DNA of 24,352 bases, from NCBI GenBank assembly GCA_910578075.1, contig CAJTPK010000037.1:1-24352 (forward strand), in the 5' to 3' direction. Below the pieces are notes generated by a model. The model made no database searches, was not told the DNA's origin, and saw only the letters and a list, made by a program, of their open reading frames with translations. Of the stretch, positions 16,157-24,310 are shown in pieces. Made by a program: the position numbers and the translations under genes. This stretch comes from an uncultured Muribaculaceae bacterium (GTDB lineage: Bacteria; Bacteroidota; Bacteroidia; Bacteroidales; Muribaculaceae). How positions within the stretch are numbered: the stretch's first letter is position 1; the number at the start of each line of letters is the position of its first letter.

Positions 16157-16174
16157 TTTAATTCTCATGTATAT

Positions 16175-19100
16175 TTAGAATGTCACATCAATACCGAACA
16201 TAAAGCTCTTTGACCATGGATAGAATTTCTCATTTGCATCCGCCTCATATTTTCCCGATGAGTTCTTGGATTTACGCTCAATTGCTCCTTCCGGATCAAT
16301 GTATTTTGTATTCTTTTTAAGAGGAGACCAATAACACAGATTCTCCGCTGTGAAATATATTCTCAATTTCTGTATATAGGCTTTTTTAGTCCACTTAGCG
16401 GGGAAAGTATAACCTACAGTCAAATTCTTGAAACGAAGATATCTGAGATTCTGCAGATAACGATCATTAACTCTTGTCTCAATACCTCTGTCGTCATCCC
16501 AACCACCGATAGTTCCACTCGTCGCTGCATAAGCCATCGGACGCGGGAAGTATGCATCGGGATTATCTGGAGACCAGACTTTATCTTTAAAGTCAGTAGG
16601 TATAAATGACACATAAGGATATGAATATAATCCCCAGAAGTCCATGTTATGACCGTTAGGATACCAATAGTGATTACCAGTACCCTGGAAGAATAAGCTT
16701 ACATCAAAACCAAAGTATGAGAAGCTACCTCTGAAACCATATTGTAGCGTAGGTAGGCTGTTACCCAATTTCACACGGTCACCGGGGTTATCAACTGTAT
16801 TTTCACCTATTCCAATCTTACCGTCACCATCAAGATCAAGATAACGCACATCACCTGCCGCCCATCCTGAACCAATTCGCTTGGCAACATATGAAAGATC
16901 AACTTCTTGGGCATAGCGCTGGGCTTCTTCATCAGTCTGGAAGAGATCACCCATGCGGAATCCCCAAATCTCACCAAGCTCCATTCCTTCATAATAATCC
17001 TTGGCAAATGTTTTGTTGGGATTATCATATTTAGTAATAGTGCTCTTATAATCAGAAAGGTTAACTCCTACACTATATGAAAAGTCATTACCCCAAAGTC
17101 TGAACGAATCATTCCAGTTTACAGCAAGCTCATAACCCTTTGTACGAAGGTCTGCAACATTCATTTTAGGCGAGGTTGCACCATATACACCGGGCAAAGC
17201 CACGCCAGGAGCGAGCATATCTTTTGTATCACGGATATAGAGGTCAACAGTGGCATCGAGACGATTATTGAAAAATCCAAGGTCAAGACCAAGGTCATAC
17301 TGATGTGTCTTTTCCCATGTAAGGTCAGACGCAATCGGAGAACCAAGAGTTGCATAAGGAGCCTTAGTTGTTCCCTCACCCATAGAATAATCAAGTGTTC
17401 CTGTACCAATCAGACGAAGGAATGTATAATAATCGGAAACGTTCTGATTACCAAGCACACCATAAGAGAAACGAAGCTTACCATTGCTCCACCAATCCTG
17501 TATAGGCTCGAAGAATTTCTCCTCAGAGAAGCGCCAGCCTACTGATCCTGAAGGGAAGAAGCCCCAGCGGTTGGATCTTGCAAAACGTGATGTTCCATCA
17601 TAGCGACCCGAAATCTCTACAAGATACTTACCTAAGTAATCATAATTGACACGACCGAATATACCCTGAAGAGCATACTGATTCTGGTCACCCTCTACAA
17701 ACATCTGTTTTGCACCGTTACTATCGGGACCTACGAGATTCAGGTCTGAGAGATCATCGACTGTAAGGTTCTGACCTTTAGCATACACCCTTTTATAATT
17801 ACGAGTCTCATAGTTGAAACCTGCTACAACTGTCAGGTTATGGGCATCCTTAAATGTGTCTTTATAGGTTGCAAGCGCATTGACATTATAATAATTTGTA
17901 GTTCCAACAGTTTCTTGCAAGTCATTTATAGCACAACCTGTGGTATAATAGTCCATTTCAGCATCCGGTGTCTCACGGAAAGGTAGATTAACACGTCTTG
18001 TCGTATTACGACTTTGCCAGAAACGATAAGTGAAATCGGCAGACAATGTTAGTTGTTTAATTGGAGAATAATCAACTCGTGTAGTATTGGTAAAGTCTGT
18101 TCTTCTATTAACGCTCGGACTCTTTCCTTCCATCATAAGAACATGGCGAGCATTCATGACGCGATAGTTCTGATAGGGCGTGTTCTGAATATATGAGCCG
18201 TCGGGATTTTTCAACGGATAGCATGCTACTGCGTGACGTGCCGTTCCCTGCATAGCACTCTCGTTTCCTCCCTGATATTCATATGTAGAGCCAAAGAAAG
18301 ATGTGTTATTGCTTACCTTTATCCACTTATTTACCGGGAACTCAAAACGAGCGCGCAAATTATATTTTTTATATTTATCAGTATTAATTTTCCAGATACC
18401 ATCATGGAAATTCAATCCACCCGACAAATAATATTTAATTTTTTTAATTCCACCGCTAAGAGAGATATTGTGCTGTTGCTGGAAATATTTATCACTGTAC
18501 ATTTCATCATACCAGTCAGTATTTGCATAATATTTCCATCGGCGCTTTCCTCCAACTGTTTCTTCAACAACCCATGGGCGATCAGGATTTTCGGTCTTGT
18601 CGTTGACACGTGCAAGAAGCTCACGCATGTCATTATCATCATAATTGATATACTTGGCACCGTTATTGGCAGCACCCCAGAATTTATTAATCAGATAAAC
18701 TGACCAATAACCTGTATTTTCATAATCAGTACATGTTGTAGGAGTTTCCCAACCAAATCGACCGTTGTAACGGACAGTAGCTTTACCGTCACCTTCTGAT
18801 CCGCTCTTGGTCGTCACCAGAATCACACCGAACGCAGCGCGTGCACCATACACAGCGGCTGCAGACGCGTCCTTGATGACAGAGATAGAAGCCACGTCAT
18901 TCGGGTTTACATTATCAATCTCTCCAATTGAGCCATCGACAAGCACAAGAGGTGAACCTCCATTGATTGAGGCCTGACCACGGATGTTCAGAGATGCGGA
19001 AGAACCGGGAACACCAGATGAGGTTGTCACATTCAAACCGGCAACAGTACCTTGAAGCATATTAGTAATGTTGGCAGCCGGACGGTCTTCGAGTTTCTTT

Positions 19101-19486
19101 CCATCAAGGGAAGCGACGGCACCGGTGAGGTTGACTTTCTTCTGAGTACCGTAACCGATTACCACTGTCTCTTCAAGCATCTGTGCGTCCTCTTTCATGA
19201 CAATCTTGACGCTTGTCTGGGTCGGACTCAGCTTGACTGTCTGTGTCTGGTAACCGATCAAGGCGACCTTCAACTGAGCCGCACCGTCGGGAACCTGCAA
19301 AGAAAAATTACCGTCTAAGTCGGCCATGCATCCCGTGCGGGAATTAACCAACATCACGCTGGCACCGGTAAGGGGCTCACCCTTATCGTCGGTAACTGTA
19401 CCCGTAACCTGGCGGGTCGCCGCCCATGCGGGGGCGCTGACCAGAAGGGTCACCAGCAAAAGAATTAGTCTTCTGACTTGTTTCAT
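16175..19486 (-). CDS. SusC/RagA-family TonB-dependent outer-membrane transporter
   Basis: This protein forms the outer-membrane barrel that imports the substrate captured by SusD, driven by TonB-ExbBD. From the ATG at 19486 it is 1103 residues: signal peptide (MKQVRRLILLLVTLLVSAPAWA), carboxypeptidase-regulatory-like domain (about 27-105, VTGTVTDDKGEPLTGASVML), plug domain (about 120-235, with ITNMLQGTVAGLNVT and GSPLVLVDGSIGEIDNVNP), and a long barrel ending in SFMFGIDVTF with a C-terminal Phe. No STN signalling domain is seen, so it is not expected to signal through an anti-sigma factor. An in-frame TTG-region start 12 codons upstream is unlikely. The gene is intact. A hairpin cluster lies just upstream, separating it from the phosphoesterase gene. 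Confidence 0.95.
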   Translation of the reverse strand: MKQVRRLILLLVTLLVSAPAWAATRQVTGTVTDDKGEPLTGASVMLVNSRTGCMADLDGNFSLQVPDGAAQLKVALIGYQTQTVKLSPTQTSVKIVMKEDAQMLEETVVIGYGTQKKVNLTGAVASLDGKKLEDRPAANITNMLQGTVAGLNVTTSSGVPGSSASLNIRGQASINGGSPLVLVDGSIGEIDNVNPNDVASISVIKDASAAAVYGARAAFGVILVTTKSGSEGDGKATVRYNGRFGWETPTTCTDYENTGYWSVYLINKFWGAANNGAKYINYDDNDMRELLARVNDKTENPDRPWVVEETVGGKRRWKYYANTDWYDEMYSDKYFQQQHNISLSGGIKKIKYYLSGGLNFHDGIWKINTDKYKKYNLRARFEFPVNKWIKVSNNTSFFGSTYEYQGGNESAMQGTARHAVACYPLKNPDGSYIQNTPYQNYRVMNARHVLMMEGKSPSVNRRTDFTNTTRVDYSPIKQLTLSADFTYRFWQSRNTTRRVNLPFRETPDAEMDYYTTGCAINDLQETVGTTNYYNVNALATYKDTFKDAHNLTVVAGFNYETRNYKRVYAKGQNLTVDDLSDLNLVGPDSNGAKQMFVEGDQNQYALQGIFGRVNYDYLGKYLVEISGRYDGTSRFARSNRWGFFPSGSVGWRFSEEKFFEPIQDWWSNGKLRFSYGVLGNQNVSDYYTFLRLIGTGTLDYSMGEGTTKAPYATLGSPIASDLTWEKTHQYDLGLDLGFFNNRLDATVDLYIRDTKDMLAPGVALPGVYGATSPKMNVADLRTKGYELAVNWNDSFRLWGNDFSYSVGVNLSDYKSTITKYDNPNKTFAKDYYEGMELGEIWGFRMGDLFQTDEEAQRYAQEVDLSYVAKRIGSGWAAGDVRYLDLDGDGKIGIGENTVDNPGDRVKLGNSLPTLQYGFRGSFSYFGFDVSLFFQGTGNHYWYPNGHNMDFWGLYSYPYVSFIPTDFKDKVWSPDNPDAYFPRPMAYAATSGTIGGWDDDRGIETRVNDRYLQNLRYLRFKNLTVGYTFPAKWTKKAYIQKLRIYFTAENLCYWSPLKKNTKYIDPEGAIERKSKNSSGKYEADANEKFYPWSKSFMFGIDVTF

Positions 19487-19551
19487 AAGGTAGGTATTAG
19501 TAAGTAAAAAAAGTTGTTTCAATCGTTTTGATAGGTTTCATTCTGAAATCC

Positions 19552-19621
19552 ATCTGCGTCAGAGGCTCAGACGAGCCTCTGACGCAGATAAGTCATATGA
19601 CTTATCGAGATTCGATATCGA
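19552..19621. promoter_or_regulatory. Cluster of one hairpin and two palindromes before susC
   Basis: Three symmetric elements fill the 137-base gap between the phosphoesterase stop and the susC start. First, a 17-bp perfect stem with a 4-base loop (19552-19568 with 19573-19589, containing gcgtcagaggctc). Second, a perfect 20-base palindrome gataagtcatatgacttatc (19587-19606). Third, tcgatatcga (19612-19621). On the minus strand the large hairpin is not followed by a T-run, so it is not a classic terminator; mRNA processing, stability control or a regulator site is possible. Confidence 0.7.
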
Positions 19622-19623
19622 TC

Positions 19624-21618
19624 TTATTTTATATCAATCTTATATGTAGCCACATCAAATTTCTTGGGACGCTCCATTGTCTCTGTCCAGGTGTGTCCGA
19701 ACTCATCTTTGACTGTAATGATAAGGTCTGTATCAGCATCGGGAGCAACCACCTTGTAGAAATGATGGCGGTTCTGGGCAGTTCCAATCGGGGCATCTGT
19801 GCAGCTTGCGCTGTTCATACGCTTGGCGGTGCATGCCATGATCTGAATAGGATCATATGCGCTCACTTCCTTAACATCAAGCGCTTTCCCATCAACTGTC
19901 TTAACTGTGCATGTCCAGCGGGAGTTCTTCTGCCATGCATTGATGAGCACCTCGTTCTTACCGACCTGATTGCCGTTGTATGCATTTATGATTGCCGAGA
20001 ATTGTAATTTCATCTTGGCATCTGTCAGCAACGGAACATCTTTGTCAAGGCTGAATGTGATTTCATTGAGGTCATAGCTGCGGAACTGGAAGTTCTCGTC
20101 TTTACCTGCACATTTATAAATCCACTTGATATCTTTGCCTGTGATATCCCATACGCCATATCCGCAGGGGGTACCGTCAGTAGCCTGAAGCAGACCGGGG
20201 GTCATGTTGCCGCTCCACCACCAGTCGGAGCAGATTGCAGAAAGGTTATGTTCATATATGTTACGTCCTTCTGTAATCTCATTCTCCGGAACGATGTTGT
20301 AGCTACGGTGGGTATGACCTGTTACATAGTGAACGAGCTGATATCCATCGAATGCAGCGAGGAGTTTATCGCAATCCCTCATGTTCTTGCCAAACTTGTT
20401 GACACCGTTGGATGCAAACACAGGCACGTGCATCATGACCATGATAGGTGTTGACTTGTCAACATACTGGAGGTCCTTCTTAAGCCATTCCCACTGGGGT
20501 TCGTAGATCTGACCCTCGATGTGGTTACGAGAACCGTCACCGTTGTAGGTAACACAGTCTACGTTGTCAAGCATGATGTAGTGAACATCACCGATATTGA
20601 ATGAATAATAAGGGGGAGCCACACTTGCAGCAAACGGATTCTTGGCATTGTGGTTGCCGATGGCTTTCATGTCATTGTCGTGGTTACCGATGGTATGATA
20701 GATCGGAAGACCACCGAGAACTTCATTGATTGTCTTGTGATAATCTTCGGGACCGAATTTGCGGTCATACCAGTAAAGATCCCAGGTCATATCACCGAGT
20801 GTGATACCATAAACCTTTCCGGGAAGACTCTTGACATATGAATTGATGTCTGAAGCAACCTTGCGGAACTGACCTATGTCATTGTTTGCGCTTCGGTTTG
20901 CCACGTGCATATCGCCGAGGAATATCACCTTATAATTACTCTGGTCAACTTTAGTGAGCGTGAAGCTCTGATTCTCCGGCTCATTGGCTTTACCGGCAAA
21001 AGTGCGATAATGGTCGGGGAAGACTCCACTGAGTTGGCATTCATAACCGGAAGGCACTGAAATAAATACAAATCCTGACTCTTTCTTTGAGGCAAGCTGA
21101 TAGATACCTTTCTCGTCAGTTACGGTTGTCTCCACACCATCGCTGACCACAACACCGGGGATCGGTCCATCAGCGGCCTCCACTACACCATATACCGTTG
21201 TGGTGGGAAGGAGGTCAAACTTGTACTTGACCATTGTGATGGTCATGTTGCCGAGTGTGATACGACGGTCACCGCGTTTTACAATCACCTTAAATGTGCC
21301 TCCTTCGAAATTGGAGGGGAGACGGAAGGAGAAATGATCTTCGGTGGCTTCTGTCACTGTGCAAGCAGTGATCTTGCCGTCTTTTTCAAGATAGATAAGG
21401 TCAGAGGTTACAACACCGTTCGCGCCTTGTGCGATTCGGCAGTCCTCGCCTACAACCACATCAACGCTGGCGGGGAGGGTGATGTTGAGTTCGGTGCTGC
21501 CACCGGGAGTGGGATCCGGTGTCGGATCATCTTTCTTGTCGCCGCAGCTCACGATAGAGCAAGAGAGGAGCGACAGCATCAAAACGGCCTGTAAGAGACC
21601 AAAGAGCTTTTTAATCAT
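19624..21618 (-). CDS. Calcineurin-like metallophosphoesterase lipoprotein
   Basis: The 664-residue protein has a lipoprotein signal with two candidate Cys (20 and 25) and a Pro-rich linker (DPTPDPTPGG). Residues about 44-135 form a beta domain, about 140-225 a carboxypeptidase-regulatory/MetallophosN-like domain (YGVVEAADGPIPGVVVSDG), and about 230-440 the phosphoesterase core. Metal and catalytic motifs are complete: GDMHVAN (Asp236, His238), GDMTWD (Asp276), GNHDND (Asn312, His313), MMHVPVF (His397) and GHTH (His435, His437). The rest (about 455-655) fits the C-terminal MetallophosC domain. It should hydrolyse phosphate mono- or diesters at the cell surface or in the periplasm. It precedes susC on the same strand, suggesting dephosphorylation of the imported ligand (inference). 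The 225 bases upstream are A/T-rich, and I saw no TAnnTTTG promoter there. Confidence 0.92.
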   Translation of the reverse strand: MIKKLFGLLQAVLMLSLLSCSIVSCGDKKDDPTPDPTPGGSTELNITLPASVDVVVGEDCRIAQGANGVVTSDLIYLEKDGKITACTVTEATEDHFSFRLPSNFEGGTFKVIVKRGDRRITLGNMTITMVKYKFDLLPTTTVYGVVEAADGPIPGVVVSDGVETTVTDEKGIYQLASKKESGFVFISVPSGYECQLSGVFPDHYRTFAGKANEPENQSFTLTKVDQSNYKVIFLGDMHVANRSANNDIGQFRKVASDINSYVKSLPGKVYGITLGDMTWDLYWYDRKFGPEDYHKTINEVLGGLPIYHTIGNHDNDMKAIGNHNAKNPFAASVAPPYYSFNIGDVHYIMLDNVDCVTYNGDGSRNHIEGQIYEPQWEWLKKDLQYVDKSTPIMVMMHVPVFASNGVNKFGKNMRDCDKLLAAFDGYQLVHYVTGHTHRSYNIVPENEITEGRNIYEHNLSAICSDWWWSGNMTPGLLQATDGTPCGYGVWDITGKDIKWIYKCAGKDENFQFRSYDLNEITFSLDKDVPLLTDAKMKLQFSAIINAYNGNQVGKNEVLINAWQKNSRWTCTVKTVDGKALDVKEVSAYDPIQIMACTAKRMNSASCTDAPIGTAQNRHHFYKVVAPDADTDLIITVKDEFGHTWTETMERPKKFDVATYKIDIK

Positions 21619-21842
21619 GATTGAACAGTTAATTCTATCTAAGGTTAATCATTGCCGGTATCGACATCTTTATCTCAATACCTGCAATGCGCAATAGGTT
21701 GTTTTTCGATTTTTTAATAAATTTTGCGTAAAATTATAGTAAAATTTCGTTTGGTGCAAGTTTTTACCTAAAAAATATTTCGAAACGTAAATTTTAAGTT
21801 AAATTACATTAATATAATTCACGAGCACACCATAAAACCATT

Positions 21843-22397
21843 GTGCGCACACCGCAGGTGTGTGGTGCGACAAGCCAGCTCCTCATCCCATTTTTTCTCA
21901 AACCATTATAACCATTTATAACCATTTTATTTCTGTATTTTAAACCATATTTAAGAAACCATTAAAACCATTCAAAAGCTACGCTTTTGTTTGACGCGAA
22001 AAAGGTTTTCTGCAAAATGTCAGGCGAAGCTGTCGGGTGCGCACACCGCAGGTGTGTGGTGCGGCAAGCCAGCTCCTCATCCAATTTTTTCTCAAACCAT
22101 TATAACCATTTATAACCATTTTATTTCCGTATTTTAAACCATATTTAAGAAACCATTATAACCATTCAAAAGCTCCGCTTTTGTTTTGACGCGAAAAGGT
22201 TTTCTGCAAAATGTCAGGCGAAGCTGTCGGGTGCGCACACCGCAGGTGTGTGGTGCGGCAAGCCAGCTCCTCATCCAATTTTTTCTCAAACCATTATAAC
22301 CATTTATAACCATTTTATTTCTGTATTTTAAACCATATTTAAGAAACCATTATAACCATTCAAAAGCTCTGCTTTTGTTTGACGCGAAAAAAGGTTT
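21843..22397. repeat. 194-bp tandem repeat, 2.9 copies (family A arm)
   Basis: Units begin at 21843, 22037 and 22231, exactly 194 bases apart, each with gtgcgcacaccgcaggtgtg; the third is cut after aaggttt at about 22397. Each unit holds a cacacc-gca-ggtgtg hairpin, a cagctcctcatcc word, aaaccattataaccatttat, aaaccatatttaagaaacc, an aaaagc-nnn-gctttt hairpin, and (in full units) tgtcaggcgaagctgtcgg. Copies differ at only a few positions, so the amplification is recent. The stretch 21619-22685 contains no gene; before the array (21619-21842) it is A/T-rich without recognisable features. Confidence 0.95.
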
Positions 22398-22639
22398 GAG
22401 ACCAAAAGAACTCCTAACTCCTCATTCCCAACTCCTAACTAAATAAACCAAAGTCCCAAAGGAACCATAGCATGGAGACTGAAATCTGAGTCTATAATTT
22501 ATGATAAAAACGCGGAGTTTCAGAGAAAAAGAGAATTGATGCGAAAGACATAAGACGCTGGAATCGCGTGGCGATTCCGGCCGAGGCGCAGAGCAGGTGC
22601 GTCGAACTCTGTGTCTCAGCAGGAGTGGAGCTACTTCTG
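22291..22639 (+). repeat. Left inverted repeat around the toxin-antitoxin pair
   Basis: This arm runs from the last aaccattataacc word of the third 194-bp unit, through actcctaact runs, the accatagcatgg block, ctgaaatctgagtctataat, and a family B core (gaatcgcgtggcgattccgg) to caggagtgg...cttctg. Its reverse complement occurs at 23946-24309. A 56-base stretch (22549-22604) is perfectly identical to 23982-24037 inverted; the rest differs by scattered substitutions and short indels. Confidence 0.92.
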
Positions 22640-22685
22640 AGGCGCTGAGCCGCGTACTTAGGCTCAGTGACTCGGCAGGAAAGAA

Positions 22686-22997
22686 TCATCTATTGGTAGT
22701 AAATGCAGGCTCAAGAATATTCAATCCGAGCGCAGACTCAATCTTGAATATTGTCTCGATACTTAAATTCTCAGTACCTTTCAGCACCCTTGAGATGTAT
22801 TGCTGGGAACAGCCCATGCGCTTGGCAACAATCTTCTGCGTAATCCCCTGTTCTTCCATCTTGTCAAGCATCATCATAGCTATTTCATGTGAATAACGCA
22901 ACCATTCTCGGTTAGCCCTGCGCTCCATGGCTTTTTCTTTCCAACGAGATGGCGTAGATGACTTGTGAGCCGCTAATTTATTTTGTAACTCCTTCAT
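22686..22997 (-). CDS. XRE-family antitoxin (HigA-like)
   Basis: The 103-residue protein has a helical N-terminal part with a basic patch (SRWKEKAMERRANREWLRY) and a helix-turn-helix domain at about 50-95 (GITQKIVAKRMGCSQQYISR then VLKGTENLSIETIFKIESAL). This is the usual form of antitoxins encoded after HigB-like toxins: it should bind the toxin and repress the operon. The ATG at 22997 is 11 bases past the toxin stop; a GTG at 23003 would add two residues. The gene lies inside the large inverted repeats, and its 3' end lies about 45 bases from the left arm. A near-palindrome upstream of the toxin gene is a candidate operator. Confidence 0.85.
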   Translation of the reverse strand: MKELQNKLAAHKSSTPSRWKEKAMERRANREWLRYSHEIAMMMLDKMEEQGITQKIVAKRMGCSQQYISRVLKGTENLSIETIFKIESALGLNILEPAFTTNR

Positions 22998-23008
22998 AAA
23001 CACAGTTG

Positions 23009-23557
23009 TTAAAGTTCTGCAATATATTCTATAAAACTCTCATCATCGATAATTTTCTCATCCAAAAGAAAATTTCTGACTTTTTCTATTTTTGCAAGTT
23101 CAACGGCAGTATGTTCTCGCTCCTGCATTGTTGCTGTAAGTTTGATTGCACCTCCGGTAATAACATACACGCCTTTTGCCAGTTTGATAGCATAGATTCT
23201 TAACCAAGAAGAGCGCCCAACAAGATTTTTAAGACGAGCTTTTTCCTTACCAAGCAAACACTCGGCTATTCGGCTGTTGCTGAGTGGTCGGAAAATCAAA
23301 TCCAAATTGGCTTCCGGTGATATATCCATAATAATGGCTTCAAGTTTTTCACTATCATCAATGGTTCGCGTTATGGCGTCATTAATATTCGTGATATGGA
23401 AATAGCTCTCCAAGTCTTTGGAATTAGCCTTAAAGAAACTACGCAGCCATGCTACATCATTCCATTGATCAAATAGAGAATACAGTATGTTATCCTCATC
23501 TCCATCATATCTAACGGCCCAGAGTCGTCCATCTTCGGTTATATCGTCAAAAGTCAT
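23009..23557 (-). CDS. Putative toxin of a HigBA-like module, with N-terminal extension
   Basis: The 182-residue soluble protein precedes the XRE gene on the same strand, the HigB-HigA order. Its C-terminal part (about 112-182: SWLRIYAIKLAKGVYVITGG, AIKLTATMQ, then ELAKIEKVRNFLLDE) resembles the RelE/HigB fold, where a conserved R..., a beta hairpin and an A...R helix follow in this order. The first ~110 residues (FDDITEDGRLWAVRYDGDED ...) are extra to a standard HigB of about 90-120 residues, and I do not recognise them. Similar proteins occur next to XRE genes in Bacteroides, usually as hypothetical proteins. A toxin role is inferred from context and weak similarity; it has no signal peptide or membrane segment. 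Confidence 0.7.
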   Translation of the reverse strand: MTFDDITEDGRLWAVRYDGDEDNILYSLFDQWNDVAWLRSFFKANSKDLESYFHITNINDAITRTIDDSEKLEAIIMDISPEANLDLIFRPLSNSRIAECLLGKEKARLKNLVGRSSWLRIYAIKLAKGVYVITGGAIKLTATMQEREHTAVELAKIEKVRNFLLDEKIIDDESFIEYIAEL

Positions 23558-23572
23558 ATCTTAATTTTCCTG

Positions 23573-23615
23573 CAAATATAAGAATTCTTTATATAAAATA
23601 CAACTTATAGGTTGT
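23573..23615 (-). promoter_or_regulatory. Promoter and candidate operator of the toxin-antitoxin operon
   Basis: On the minus strand TTGT (23603-23600), a 19-base spacer and TATATTTG (23580-23573) fit the Bacteroides promoter form, 16 bases before the toxin ATG. The sequence acaacttataggttgt (23600-23615) is a 16-base palindrome with one mismatched pair and overlaps the -33 box, as expected for a site bound by the XRE antitoxin. Confidence 0.65.
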
Positions 23616-23746
23616 GCTTGTTCAAAATAAAAATTCCCAAAGCAAATACAAAAACTCCAACCCTCCACTCCCCAGCGTTAAAAAGGCACACGCCATTATA
23701 TATGACTAATTGATCGACTTCTTCGAAGCCGTCTGACACGATCCGG

Positions 23747-23830
23747 ATAACACCGCACCTTCGCGGGGCTACGTTCCTTGCCCCGCTCGATACGGTGTTA
23801 TAATTGTCCCATCCCTTCGGGATTTCGTCG
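23747..23830. other. Structured non-coding element with nested hairpins
   Basis: An outer 9-bp stem (23747-23755 ataacaccg with 23793-23801 cggtgttat) encloses an inner 7-bp stem (23763-23769 gcggggc with 23780-23786 gccccgc). A third small hairpin, atccc-ttcg-ggat, follows at 23811-23823 with a UUCG-type loop. An 82-residue frame on the minus strand (23605-23853) runs through it, but its sequence looks like a translated repeat, and I doubt it is a gene. The remainder of 23558-23905 shows no other features. Confidence 0.5.
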
Positions 23831-23945
23831 CGGTTTTCTTGACCAAAGATCAATAGAACTATAGAATAGAACTATAAAAATATATTGCTGTCCGGTAAAA
23901 ATTTAATCACGCAGAAGCAAAGGATTCATACCGCTCTATTCAGCG

Positions 23946-24309
23946 CAGAAGTCGCCACCACTCCTGGTGAGACACAGAGTACGACGCACCTGCTCTGCGC
24001 CTCGGCCGGAATCGCCACGCGATTCCAGCGTCTTATGCCTGTCGCCTCAGTACTCTTTTTCTCTGAAACTCTGCGTTTAATAATAATCTGCGTTTAATCA
24101 TAATTATAGACTCAGATTTCAGCCTCCATGCTATGGCTCCTTTGGGACTGTGGTCTATTTAGTTAGGAGTTAGGAGTTAGGGGTTAGGAGTTCTTTTGGT
24201 CTCAAGCCTTTTCGCGTCAAAACAAAAGCAGAGCTTTTGAATGGTTATAATGGTTTCTTAAATATGGTTTAAAATACAGAAATAAAATGGTTATAAATGG
24301 TTATAATGG
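23946..24309 (-). repeat. Right inverted repeat around the toxin-antitoxin pair
   Basis: The minus strand repeats, in order, the aaccattataacc arm, the aaaagc-tct-gctttt hairpin, gacgcgaaaagg, actcctaact runs, the accacagtcccaaagg block, ctgaaatctgagtctataat and the family B core of the left arm. Family B sequence continues inward to about 23905 (aatcacgcagaagc), beyond the part shared with the left arm. It has one extra short duplication (ttaaacgcagattattat region, 24075-24100). Confidence 0.92.
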
Positions 24310-24310
24310 T

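Noticed and set aside
21843..22397. CRISPR array
   Set aside because: The 194-bp period is far too long, units are identical throughout with no variable spacers, and there are no cas genes.
23605..23853. 82-residue frame on the minus strand (IPKGWDNYNTVSSGARNVAP)
   Set aside because: It runs through nested hairpins, lacks a plausible start context and looks like a repeat read as protein; listed as a structured element instead.
22492..24097. Two similar small frames sharing THLLCASAGIATRFQRLM (22492-22689 minus and 23885-24097 plus)
   Set aside because: Both are translations of the inverted repeat arms, so their similarity comes from the DNA repeat and not from protein conservation.
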